Assembly (NCBI GenBank): GCA_030018745.1
Contig: JASEHB010000090.1
Location: 1-7,882 of the forward strand
Length of the DNA stretch: 7,882 nt
Reading direction: 5' to 3'
Source of the DNA: Desulfatibacillaceae bacterium
Lineage (GTDB): Bacteria; Desulfobacterota; Desulfobacteria; Desulfobacterales; Desulfatibacillaceae
The notes under the pieces are model-generated. The model did no database searches and had not been told where the DNA came from. It saw only the letters and a program-made list of their open reading frames with translations. The position numbers and the translations under genes are program-made. How positions within the stretch are numbered: the stretch's first letter is position 1; every line of letters begins with the position of its first letter. Shown here in pieces: positions 1 through 5,794 of this stretch.

Positions 1-1
1 A

Positions 2-271
2 CCCTTTTCCAAAAATGTCACCGTTGAAGACGGCCAGACTGCGTCAACTTCCGGAATCTATGTGGCGCTGGGGCCAGCGCCCGGCGATGTTAACGGGGAC
101 GGTCAGGTGACGCCTGCAGACTTGAGAATCATCCGCGCCATTATGGGCGCTTGTATCGGCAACCCCAGGTACATACCTGCTGCGGATATGGACAACAGCG
201 GATGCATCAACACAGTTGACATCAACCTCTGGTACAAGGCCTATGCTGCATTTCAGGCAGGGCAGAATTAA
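2..271 (+). CDS. C-terminal fragment of a secreted protein ending in a dockerin domain
   Basis: The reading frame is open from the window edge to TAA at 269-271, giving 89 residues; the true start lies upstream. The first ~25 residues (FSKNVTVEDGQTAS...) resemble the last strands of a CnaB/carboxypeptidase-regulatory-like beta-sandwich. Then come two F-hand calcium loops: DVNGDGQVTPAD and, about 35 residues later, DMDNSGCINTVD. Both have the D/N/S spacing of dockerin repeats (acidic or polar at 1, 3, 5 and D at 12), and each is followed by a short hydrophobic helix. Known dockerins bind cohesin domains on partner proteins with calcium and act outside the cell. The product is therefore probably exported or surface-bound; which cohesin it binds, and the catalytic or adhesive part of the protein, cannot be seen here. 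It is the last gene of its transcription unit, as a strong terminator follows 55 nt downstream. Confidence 0.85.
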   Translation, partial: PFSKNVTVEDGQTASTSGIYVALGPAPGDVNGDGQVTPADLRIIRAIMGACIGNPRYIPAADMDNSGCINTVDINLWYKAYAAFQAGQN

Positions 272-325
272 GGGTTTTTTTTGCATAAAGATAGTCCCCT
301 GTAAATTGATTCACAGTCTTTTTCG

Positions 326-366
326 GGAAATAAGCCGCGTCTTTTTGGCGCGGCTTATTTCCTTTT
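326..366 (+). terminator. Intrinsic terminator after the dockerin gene
   Basis: A perfect 14-bp stem, GGAAATAAGCCGCG (326-339) with its reverse complement (349-362), closes a 9-nt loop and is followed by TTTT-A-TT. The arms begin with A-rich and end with T-rich bases, so it could also work for transcripts from the minus strand. It separates the dockerin gene from the next + strand gene. Confidence 0.85.
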
Positions 367-440
367 ATTACCAGATGCAAAAGCGGCTGTTTCCAGACAA
401 TCAACCCCGGAAAACCATAAAAGGGAAAACTCCCGTAAAA

Positions 441-471
441 TAGACCCTTTTCAAAACCATTTGGTTATGAT
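441..471 (+). promoter_or_regulatory. Weak candidate promoter for the metallo-hydrolase gene
   Basis: A TATGAT hexamer (466-471) matches a sigma-70 -10 box in 5 of 6 positions. The best partner is TAGACC (441-446), 4 of 6 to a -35 box, but with a long 19-nt spacer. An alternative -10 is TATACA at 482-487. A small inverted repeat AACCA-TT-TGGTT (455-466) sits directly before the TATGAT and could be an operator. The rest of the 310-nt gap (272-581) holds the terminator and nothing else I recognise. Confidence 0.25.
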
Positions 472-581
472 AACAATTTGATATACAGATGAAAATGGGG
501 AGTCAAGCCTGCTGAAGGAAGTCGGCGGTTATCTGCAACAGCCCCAAAGGGATTTTTGAAAAGCGCAAAAAGGAGCCTGCC

Positions 582-1535
582 ATGAACTTCACTCCCAAAC
601 CTGTTGAAAAGGTAGAAATAATAACCCTTGAGGACAACTTCGTAGATCTCACATCCATGGACAGCACCGCTGTTGTGGTGAGGGCTGTGCCTCTGCGCGG
701 CACAACCTTTGCCAACACAATTCTCGCGGAGCACGGCTTTTCCGCTGTTGTAAGGGTTACGGATCAGGGCAAAGCCCGTATGGCCCTGCTTGATTTTGGA
801 ATGTCGGCCGATGCTGCTGCCAGAAACTCCAAAACCCTTTCCCTGGATATGAGCCAGGTGGAGGTTGCAGCCCTTTCCCATGGTCATATCGACCACTTTG
901 GAGGCATGAAGCTGGTAGGGCTGGAAATATCCCAGCCCGGCACCCCCCTTGTTGTACATCCTGCGGCTTTCAAGCCAAACCGCTACCTTGAGCCATTCCC
1001 CGGCTTTCAGGTGGATATGCCCGCCCTCACCCGCCAGGATGTGGCCCAGGCAGGCTTCAAGGTAAAGGAAACAAAGGAGCCGCTGCTTCTTATGGATGGC
1101 GAGGTTCTTTTCCTCGGCGAAATCCCTAGAAAAAACGATTTTGAAAAGGGTATGCCAAACGCCTTTTACAAGGACGAAAATGGAAATGCCGTATGGGACC
1201 CCATTGAAGACGACACGGCCCTGGTGATGAATCTTGCGGGCAAGGGCCTTGTCATCCTTTCAGGCTGCGCCCATTCGGGCATTGTAAACACCCTGGCCTA
1301 CGCAAGGCAGGTAACGGGCATAGAAAAAATCCACGCAGTAATGGGCGGCTTTCACCTTTCCGGGCCTGTGATGGCTCCTGTAATCAAGCCCACCATAAAT
1401 GCTATAAAGGATGCTGACCCGGATTATATAATCCCCACCCACTGCACGGGACGGAATGCTGTGGCAGCCTTTGAAAAGGCCTTTGGCGAAAAATTCCTCT
1501 TGAATATGTCGGGAACGACACTAGTGTTTGTGTAA
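582..1535 (+). CDS. Metallo-beta-lactamase-fold protein, COG1237 (RFA-P synthase-like) family
   Basis: This is a 317-residue cytoplasmic protein without a signal peptide. The metal-binding HxHxDH motif is S-H100-G-H102-I-D104-H105, preceded by LLDFGMS (69-75). Further hallmarks are SGCAH (227-231, H231), GGFH (H258) and PTHCTG (H287). The GCAHSGIVNT and GGFHL segments are typical of COG1237, the family often named 7,8-dihydropterin-6-yl-methyl-4-(beta-D-ribofuranosyl)aminobenzene 5'-phosphate synthase after the archaeal methanopterin enzyme. All expected metal ligands are present, so it is probably an active two-metal hydrolase; the substrate is unknown and the methanopterin name should not be taken literally in a bacterium. 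The start is well set: AGGAG at 571-575 lies 6 nt before the ATG. It stands alone after a terminator; a conserved gene of unknown function follows after about 100 nt. Confidence 0.9.
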   Translation: MNFTPKPVEKVEIITLEDNFVDLTSMDSTAVVVRAVPLRGTTFANTILAEHGFSAVVRVTDQGKARMALLDFGMSADAAARNSKTLSLDMSQVEVAALSHGHIDHFGGMKLVGLEISQPGTPLVVHPAAFKPNRYLEPFPGFQVDMPALTRQDVAQAGFKVKETKEPLLLMDGEVLFLGEIPRKNDFEKGMPNAFYKDENGNAVWDPIEDDTALVMNLAGKGLVILSGCAHSGIVNTLAYARQVTGIEKIHAVMGGFHLSGPVMAPVIKPTINAIKDADPDYIIPTHCTGRNAVAAFEKAFGEKFLLNMSGTTLVFV

Positions 1536-1566
1536 GCCAAAATTGCAAGGGCTGTGAGCGGTTAAG

Positions 1567-1598
1567 AGGCCGGTTCGGGCAAACGCGCTCTCCGGCCT
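1567..1598 (+). other. Intergenic hairpin between the hydrolase and the next gene
   Basis: AGGCCGG (1567-1573) pairs perfectly with CCGGCCT (1592-1598) across an 18-nt loop. It is followed by CAAAAAATTG and not by a T-run, so it is not a standard terminator. It may stabilise the upstream mRNA end or do nothing. Confidence 0.35.
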
Positions 1599-1636
1599 GC
1601 AAAAAATTGAGCCGGGAAATAAAAACAAGGTGCAAT

Positions 1637-2167
1637 ATGTCCAGTCTTCAGCAAATGAATGTGAGCTTTGACCCAACCGAAGACCGCCTTTTGTGGCGGC
1701 TCACCAGCCAGACAGAGCAGGGGCTTTGCGAATTCCGCCTTTGGATGACAAGGCGTATGGTGCGCCTGCTTTGGGGTGGCCTGGACCAGCTCTTGAGCCA
1801 GGACCCGGAAAAAATCCTCCGGGTGGAGCCTGCCGCCCGCCAGGCTGTCCGCCAGTTTGAAGAGCAGGCAGCCCTGGAGCAGGCTGATTTTAAAACCCCT
1901 TTCAGGGCACAAGATGCAGCCCTGCCCCTTGGGGAAACACCGCTTCTTGTCTCCCAGATAAAGCTCAACCATGCTGCTGACGGCAACAAGATAATGGCCC
2001 TGCACGACAAAAACAACCAGGGAATCACCCTTACCCTTTCTCCCACAATGGTTCACTCCCTGCGCAAGCTTTTGGTTGAAAGCGCCCAAAAAGCCCAGTG
2101 GGACTTGCATTTGCAAGTTGCAGACCTCAAAAGCGCATTCATCCCTGCGGATCTGCCTATGCAATGA
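1637..2167 (+). CDS. Conserved protein of unknown function, 176 aa
   Basis: The soluble 176-residue product has no signal peptide or membrane segment. The N-terminal block NVSFDPTEDRLLWRL (8-22), then EFRLWMTRRMVRLLWGGLDQLL (32-53), is the most distinctive part. I have the impression of having seen this 'FD..EDRLLLR...E.RLW.TRR....LW' pattern in uncharacterised proteobacterial proteins, but I cannot attach a function. The middle (56-90) is polar and probably helical (KILRVEPAARQAVRQFEEQAALEQ); the C-terminal half alternates hydrophobic strands (LLVSQIKLN, GITLTLSP) and ends in DLHLQVADLKSAF. I chose ATG at 1637 because AAGG (1627-1630) lies 6 nt upstream; an in-frame TTG at 1607 would add ten residues (SREIKTRCN) but lacks a ribosome site at sensible distance. 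It may be co-transcribed with the hydrolase (101-nt gap). Confidence 0.75.
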   Translation: MSSLQQMNVSFDPTEDRLLWRLTSQTEQGLCEFRLWMTRRMVRLLWGGLDQLLSQDPEKILRVEPAARQAVRQFEEQAALEQADFKTPFRAQDAALPLGETPLLVSQIKLNHAADGNKIMALHDKNNQGITLTLSPTMVHSLRKLLVESAQKAQWDLHLQVADLKSAFIPADLPMQ

Positions 2168-2235
2168 AAAGGCCGGAATGTAATGCCTGACCAGCGGCTG
2201 CGGCAAAATAAATTTCCGGAAACAAGGAGGCTTTT

Positions 2236-2292
2236 TTGTTCCTGCGCACCATCAAGCCCGGCCCCAAGCCCGGATGCCGACAAGGCTCCTGA
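2236..2292 (+). CDS. Possible 18-aa leader peptide with strong ribosome binding site
   Basis: The 206-nt gap before the Fe-S gene contains a consensus AAGGAGG (2224-2230) placed 5 nt before a TTG codon that opens MFLRTIKPGPKPGCRQGS and stops at TGA 2290-2292. A hairpin follows 5 nt later. The peptide resembles nothing I know; the strong Shine-Dalgarno site without a normal gene is the only support. It could be a leader peptide, the remains of a gene start, or chance. Confidence 0.25.
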   Translation: MFLRTIKPGPKPGCRQGS

Positions 2293-2297
2293 TGCCC

Positions 2298-2313
2298 ATC
2301 CGGCCTGCCGGAT
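2298..2313 (+). other. Small hairpin upstream of the Fe-S protein gene
   Basis: ATCCGG (2298-2303) pairs with CCGGAT (2308-2313) across a CCTG loop. There is no T-run, so it is not a terminator by itself. It lies between the possible leader peptide and the start of the Fe-S gene, 60 nt away. Confidence 0.35.
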
Positions 2314-2373
2314 AGCCAAGCCCAAGCAAGGCGCCCTTTTCCATTGTTTGAAAACACCCCAAGCGAGGAAGCC

Positions 2374-3339
2374 ATGAGCAACATTTCAAGACGCAACTTT
2401 CTCAAAAAAGCAGCTGCAAGCGCCGGGGGAATTGCCCTGGCCGCCTCCGCACCGCGGGCCGTTGCCGCCTCCCCAAAGGGGGCCGAGCTTGCCACCGTGC
2501 TGGACATAGGCCGCTGCATCGGCTGCGGAGCCTGTGTGGAGGCCTGCCGCACCATCAACAACTTCAAGTTTCCAAAGCCCAAAAAGCCCTTCCCTGTAAT
2601 GAGTCCTCAAGACAGGGTGAAGGTGGAGGACTGGTCGGAAAAACAAAATGTTGACAGCCGCCTGACCCCCTACAACTGGCTCTTTCTCCAGACTGTGGAT
2701 GTCAGCTACAAGGGAAAGGATTATCTTATCCATATACCCAGGCGCTGCATGCACTGCCAGAATCCGCCCTGCGCCAACCTATGCCCCTTCGGGGCTGCCC
2801 GCAAACTGGAAAACGGCATCACTGTCATACACCCGGATATCTGCTTTGGCGGAGCCAAGTGCAAGGCCGTATGCCCTTGGAAGATTCCCCAGCGCCAGAC
2901 AGGAGTAGGGCTTTATTTAAAGGTGATGCCGCGCTTTGCTGGCAACGGCGTGCTCTTTAAGTGCGACCGCTGCTTTGACCGCATTGAAAAGGGAAAGCTG
3001 CCTGCCTGCATTGAAATATGCCCGGAACAGATTCAGGACATAGGGCCTCGCGATGCCATGTTTGAAAAGGCAAAGGCCATTGCAAAGGAATATGACGGCT
3101 TCATTTACGGAGACACCGAAAACGGCGGCACCAACACCTTTTATGTCTCCCCTGTACCCTTTGAGATTCTGGACAGGGCTTTAAAGGAGCAGGCCCAGCC
3201 CGGCCCTCACCTTGCCCCTGTTGAAAACTCCATGGCCCTTTCCGAAAACCTGGGCAAGGCTCTGCTGCTTGCCCCGCTGGCCGGGGCGCTTGCAGCCGGA
3301 GCGTCAATAGCCGGAAAGCTCAAAAATTCACAGGAATAG
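2374..3339 (+). CDS. HybA-like Tat-exported four-cluster ferredoxin subunit with one cluster cysteine missing
   Basis: 321 residues. The N-terminus SRRNFLKKAAASAGGIALAA (5-24) is a twin-arginine signal, so the folded Fe-S protein is exported to the periplasm. Four cysteine groups of the DmsB/HybA family follow: I C48-C51-C54-C58, II C125-C128-C133-C137, III C157-[G160]-C163-C167, IV C197-C200-C212-C216. In group III the usual second cysteine is glycine (GGA at 2851-2853). A hydrophobic C-terminal segment (about 294-313) followed by KLKNSQE looks like a membrane anchor, as in HybA of hydrogenase-2, whose length (about 328) is also close. The role is electron transfer between a periplasmic enzyme and the membrane quinone pool through the cytochrome b encoded 40 nt downstream. 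ATG 2374 is preferred over an upstream in-frame TTG (2344) because GAGG (2365-2368) precedes it and it puts the RR motif at residues 6-7. No hydrogenase or molybdopterin subunit is adjacent. Confidence 0.92.
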   Translation: MSNISRRNFLKKAAASAGGIALAASAPRAVAASPKGAELATVLDIGRCIGCGACVEACRTINNFKFPKPKKPFPVMSPQDRVKVEDWSEKQNVDSRLTPYNWLFLQTVDVSYKGKDYLIHIPRRCMHCQNPPCANLCPFGAARKLENGITVIHPDICFGGAKCKAVCPWKIPQRQTGVGLYLKVMPRFAGNGVLFKCDRCFDRIEKGKLPACIEICPEQIQDIGPRDAMFEKAKAIAKEYDGFIYGDTENGGTNTFYVSPVPFEILDRALKEQAQPGPHLAPVENSMALSENLGKALLLAPLAGALAAGASIAGKLKNSQE

Positions 3340-3379
3340 TCACCAGGAACTCCACCAATTTTAGGCAAGGGGGCAAAAT

Positions 3380-3853
3380 ATGCGTTTTCAAAATCAACTG
3401 TCATTAGGCCGCGTCTACAAATGGCTCTGGGGCCTTTGCATACTTGGGCTTGTCTTCACGGGGTTCGGGCAATTGCCCATCTACGCCCGCTACAAGCTCT
3501 CCACCTTGCCGGGCCTTAAATGGAGCGCAGACTTCTACTTCACCCACGCCCTGCACGAGGTATTTGCCTTTCTGTTCATAGCCCTTGCGGTGTACGCCAT
3601 CATCCTCTGGCTTTTTGGCGGCCGTCCTGCCCTTTCCAAGGCCGGAATCCTTAAGCTGATAATACTGGTAGGCATTTTTGCCACGGGCATTGTGCGGGTG
3701 CTCAAAAATTTCCATGATTTTTACTTTTCGCCGGACACTCTGCTTGTGGCGGATCTGGGCCACCTTGCCCTTGCTGTTGTATTTCTTGTGGCCATTGCAA
3801 TAACAGCAGCCCTTTCCAGTCCCTGGTTCAAAAAGGAATATCGCGAACAGTAA
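3380..3853 (+). CDS. Four-helix membrane cytochrome b subunit, partner of the HybA-like protein
   Basis: The 157-residue product has four hydrophobic helices at about 15-32, 57-79, 90-107 and 122-145, and resembles small FdnI/b561-type cytochrome b anchors. The histidines are H56 and H59 (start of helix 2, THALHE), H112 (between helices 3 and 4, NFHDF) and H128 (helix 4, LGHLA). Families of this kind usually carry a heme-ligand histidine at the start of helix 1 in an 'R..HW' motif; here that place reads RVYKW, with K14, so one heme may be absent. Its likely job is to pass electrons between quinone and the exported Fe-S protein. ATG 3380 has AAGGGGG (3367-3373) 6 nt upstream. The 40-nt spacing from the Fe-S gene indicates one operon. 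Heme content and direction of electron flow are inference. Confidence 0.85.
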   Translation: MRFQNQLSLGRVYKWLWGLCILGLVFTGFGQLPIYARYKLSTLPGLKWSADFYFTHALHEVFAFLFIALAVYAIILWLFGGRPALSKAGILKLIILVGIFATGIVRVLKNFHDFYFSPDTLLVADLGHLALAVVFLVAIAITAALSSPWFKKEYREQ

Positions 3854-3858
3854 AAAAG

Positions 3859-3885
3859 ACGGCCTTGCCTGTTAACAAGGCCCGT
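3859..3885 (+). other. Hairpin after the cytochrome b gene
   Basis: GGCCTTG (3861-3867) pairs with CAAGGCC (3876-3882) across an 8-nt loop, and AC/GT (3859-3860, 3884-3885) extend the stem past one bulged C. No T-run follows, so it could mark the operon end with Rho help or protect the mRNA 3' end. The remaining gap to the next gene (3886-4074) holds only a candidate promoter. Confidence 0.45.
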
Positions 3886-3969
3886 AACCATTCCAGGGGT
3901 TGAAATCCAAGCGGTTTTGGTACACAATTCAAGCTGGCTTTGCACTTTTAAATTCCTCTGCCCGACTTG

Positions 3970-3998
3970 TTGACCCGGCAGGGCTTGCAGGATAATAT
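3970..3998 (+). promoter_or_regulatory. Candidate sigma-70 promoter for the lipoprotein-coaBC-udg unit
   Basis: TTGACC (3970-3975) matches the -35 box in 5 of 6 positions. The -10 could be GATAAT (3991-3996, 5 of 6, 15-nt spacer) or TAATAT (3993-3998, 4 of 6, 17-nt spacer). Transcription would start near 4004, leaving a leader of about 70 nt that is A/T-rich. It is the best promoter-like sequence in the window and sits where a new unit should begin, after the hairpin at 3859-3885. Confidence 0.45.
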
Positions 3999-4074
3999 TC
4001 AATATCGCTTCCAAAGTTAATTTCAAAAAAACTGCCTTGTTTTAAGATAAATTTCACCGAAAGGATTTAAGGAG

Positions 4075-4560
4075 ATGCAAATTTTTTTTGCAGGAAGAAA
4101 AACGGGAATTGTCGTGGCAGCTCTTTTTATGGCGCTTTTGCTGGTCGGCGGTCCGGCAGGCTGCGCCTCCAAACTGGATGCAAAAGCCCCTGTTGAGGAG
4201 CCAGGCCCTGTTTATTTTGATTTTGGAGATGTCTCCATTCCGCCGGAGCTTTCCCTTTCCCGCAAGGACAGCTTTGTTTATCAGGCCCAGGGATTTTCAT
4301 CAGGGGTTCTTGTGCTTTCCGGCAAGGTTGAGCTTGGCAAGCTTTTAGGTTTCTTTGAAAAAAACATGATAAAGGACAACTGGGTGCTCATCAGCACATT
4401 CAAGTCGCCCCGCTCCATCATGCTCTTTTCAAAGCCCGGCCGCATGTGCGTAATCAATGTGACCGAAGGCCCCTTTTCCACAAGCGTGGAAATATGGGTC
4501 GCGCCGACAGAAATGAGCTCCTCCCAGGCTTCTTCAGATGCGTTGGGCCTTTTCAAATAG
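4075..4560 (+). CDS. Small predicted lipoprotein of unknown function
   Basis: 161 residues. It starts with basic residues (R8, K9) and a hydrophobic stretch (12-26) that ends at P-A-G-C30, a lipobox-like site that is atypical at -3 (P27). If cleaved there, the +2 residue is A31, which would favour the outer membrane in a Gram-negative cell. The mature part has a polar linker (KLDAKAPVEEPG) and one compact domain from about residue 46 to 143, with alternating strands and a helix (VELGKLLGFFEKNMIKDNW), ending in VEIWVAP. I do not recognise the family. The SD-like AAGGAG (4069-4074) touches the ATG directly, so AAAGGA at 4060-4065 (9-nt spacer) more likely serves this start. Its stop codon (4558-4560) overlaps the AGGAG of coaBC, so the two are probably translated together; a functional link with coenzyme A synthesis is not evident. 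Confidence 0.82.
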   Translation: MQIFFAGRKTGIVVAALFMALLLVGGPAGCASKLDAKAPVEEPGPVYFDFGDVSIPPELSLSRKDSFVYQAQGFSSGVLVLSGKVELGKLLGFFEKNMIKDNWVLISTFKSPRSIMLFSKPGRMCVINVTEGPFSTSVEIWVAPTEMSSSQASSDALGLFK

Positions 4561-4571
4561 GAGCCTGCAAC

Positions 4572-5792
4572 ATGATCTTTCCCTCATCGTTAAAAAACAA
4601 GCGGGTTGTTTTGGGGGTAACAGGCGGAATCGCCGCCTACAAGGCCGCATACCTTGTGCGTCTTTTCAAGCAGGCCGGGGCTGATGTAAGCGTTGTAATG
4701 ACCCGTGCCGCAGAGCGCTTTGTCTGCCCGCTGACATTTGAGGCATTGTCCGAAAACCCGGTTTACAACGATATGTGGACAGACAATTCCCAGGGGAAAA
4801 TAACCCACATCGCCCTTGCCAAAGAGGCTGCCGTTGTGGTGGTCGCACCCGCAACAGCCAACAGCATAGCCAGATTTGCAAACGGCGTGGCAGACGACCC
4901 GCTTTCCACCCTCATGCTTGCTGTTACTGCGCCAAAGCTTGTAGCACCCTCCATGAATATAAACATGTACGAGAACCCGGCCACCCAGACCAATCTCCAG
5001 ATTCTTGCCAAGCGCGGCTTCTGCGTGCTTGCCCCTGGTATTGGTTTTCTGGCCTGCGGCGATGAAGGCAAGGGAAGAATGCCCGACCCGGAAATAATTC
5101 TGGATCGCACGGCAGCCCTGATTACGGAAAACGACCTTGCCGGAAAGCGCGTGCTTGTGACAGCAGGCCCCACCCGCGAATACATGGACCCGGTTCGCTT
5201 TATCAGCAATCCAAGCTCCGGCAAAATGGGCTTTGCCCTGGCCAGAGCCTGCGAGCACCGGGGGGCCTCTGTCACCCTTGTAACCGGCCCTGTGGAGATG
5301 GATGACCCCATCAACATGCGTGTAATCCGTGTGACAACCGCCCTTGAAATGGCCGCAGCCGTCAATGAATGCGCTGCTGATCAGGACATGGTCTTCAAGG
5401 CTGCTGCTGTTTCCGACTACAGGCCGGCTTCGACGGATGATCAGAAAATAAAGGATTCCCGCCAGATTCAAACCCTGGAGCTTGCAGCCAACCCGGATAT
5501 ACTTTTTGGGCTTGGACGCAAAAAGGGCAGAACCGTGCTGGTGGGCTTTGCGGCTGAAACCCAGAAACTTGAAGAGCATTCAGCCCAGAAAATGCAAAAG
5601 AAAAACCTGGACATGATTGTTGGCAACATTGTGGGAGTTAGCGATTCGGGATTTGGGGCGGATTGTAACACAGTCACCTGCTTTTATCCGGATGCCCCGC
5701 CCGACCGGCTTGAACCCCAGTCCAAGGACGCTGTCGCCCATGCAGTCATTGACCGGGCGCTGGCCATATATCGAAAAAAAGGCTTTGAATAA
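4572..5792 (+). CDS. coaBC: Bifunctional phosphopantothenoylcysteine decarboxylase / phosphopantothenate-cysteine ligase
   Basis: 406 residues, the normal full length. It makes 4'-phosphopantetheine in two cytosolic steps of coenzyme A synthesis: CoaB joins 4'-phosphopantothenate and cysteine using CTP, and the flavoprotein CoaC decarboxylates the product. CoaC part (1-185): GVTGGIAAYK (15-24), catalytic H79 in KITHIAL, the flavin/substrate motif A-P-S-M-N (125-129, where most relatives have PAMN or PSMN), and the reactive C162 in LACGDEGKGRM. CoaB part (190-406): VTAGPTRE (196-203), ISNPSSGKMG (211-220), KAAAVSDY (276-283), KIK (292-294) and GFAAET (325-330). All key residues are intact. ATG 4572 is chosen because AGGAG (4559-4563) lies 8 nt upstream and the GVTGG start aligns with the family; an open frame continues upstream only as overlap with the lipoprotein gene. 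The UDG gene follows after 2 nt. Confidence 0.98.
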   Translation: MIFPSSLKNKRVVLGVTGGIAAYKAAYLVRLFKQAGADVSVVMTRAAERFVCPLTFEALSENPVYNDMWTDNSQGKITHIALAKEAAVVVVAPATANSIARFANGVADDPLSTLMLAVTAPKLVAPSMNINMYENPATQTNLQILAKRGFCVLAPGIGFLACGDEGKGRMPDPEIILDRTAALITENDLAGKRVLVTAGPTREYMDPVRFISNPSSGKMGFALARACEHRGASVTLVTGPVEMDDPINMRVIRVTTALEMAAAVNECAADQDMVFKAAAVSDYRPASTDDQKIKDSRQIQTLELAANPDILFGLGRKKGRTVLVGFAAETQKLEEHSAQKMQKKNLDMIVGNIVGVSDSGFGADCNTVTCFYPDAPPDRLEPQSKDAVAHAVIDRALAIYRKKGFE

Positions 5793-5794
5793 GG

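Noticed and set aside
571..580. Identical ten bases AGGAGCCTGC before the metallo-hydrolase and coaBC (4559-4568)
   Set aside because: Half of it is the Shine-Dalgarno core, and the remaining five bases can match by chance; the spacing to ATG differs between the two.
1562..2206. Minus-strand frame of 214 codons opposite the unknown-function gene
   Set aside because: No motif, no ribosome site, and the + strand frame has the better coding pattern with a well-placed AAGG.
2183..2377. 64-codon + strand frame whose TGA overlaps the ATG of the Fe-S gene
   Set aside because: The ATGA overlap is suggestive, but the peptide is Pro/Ala/Lys-rich without pattern and has only a weak ribosome site; the strong AAGGAGG nearby lies inside it and not before it.
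3721..4026. Minus-strand frame spanning the cytochrome b end and the following gap
   Set aside because: About half overlaps a solid gene in antisense, and the rest has no ribosome site or recognisable motif; the gap fits better as a promoter region.
4590..5579. Long open frame (329 codons) on the minus strand opposite coaBC
   Set aside because: It lies wholly within coaBC, which has all family motifs; the translation is Cys/His/Gly-rich low-quality sequence without recognisable motifs, as expected from an antisense frame in GC-leaning coding DNA.
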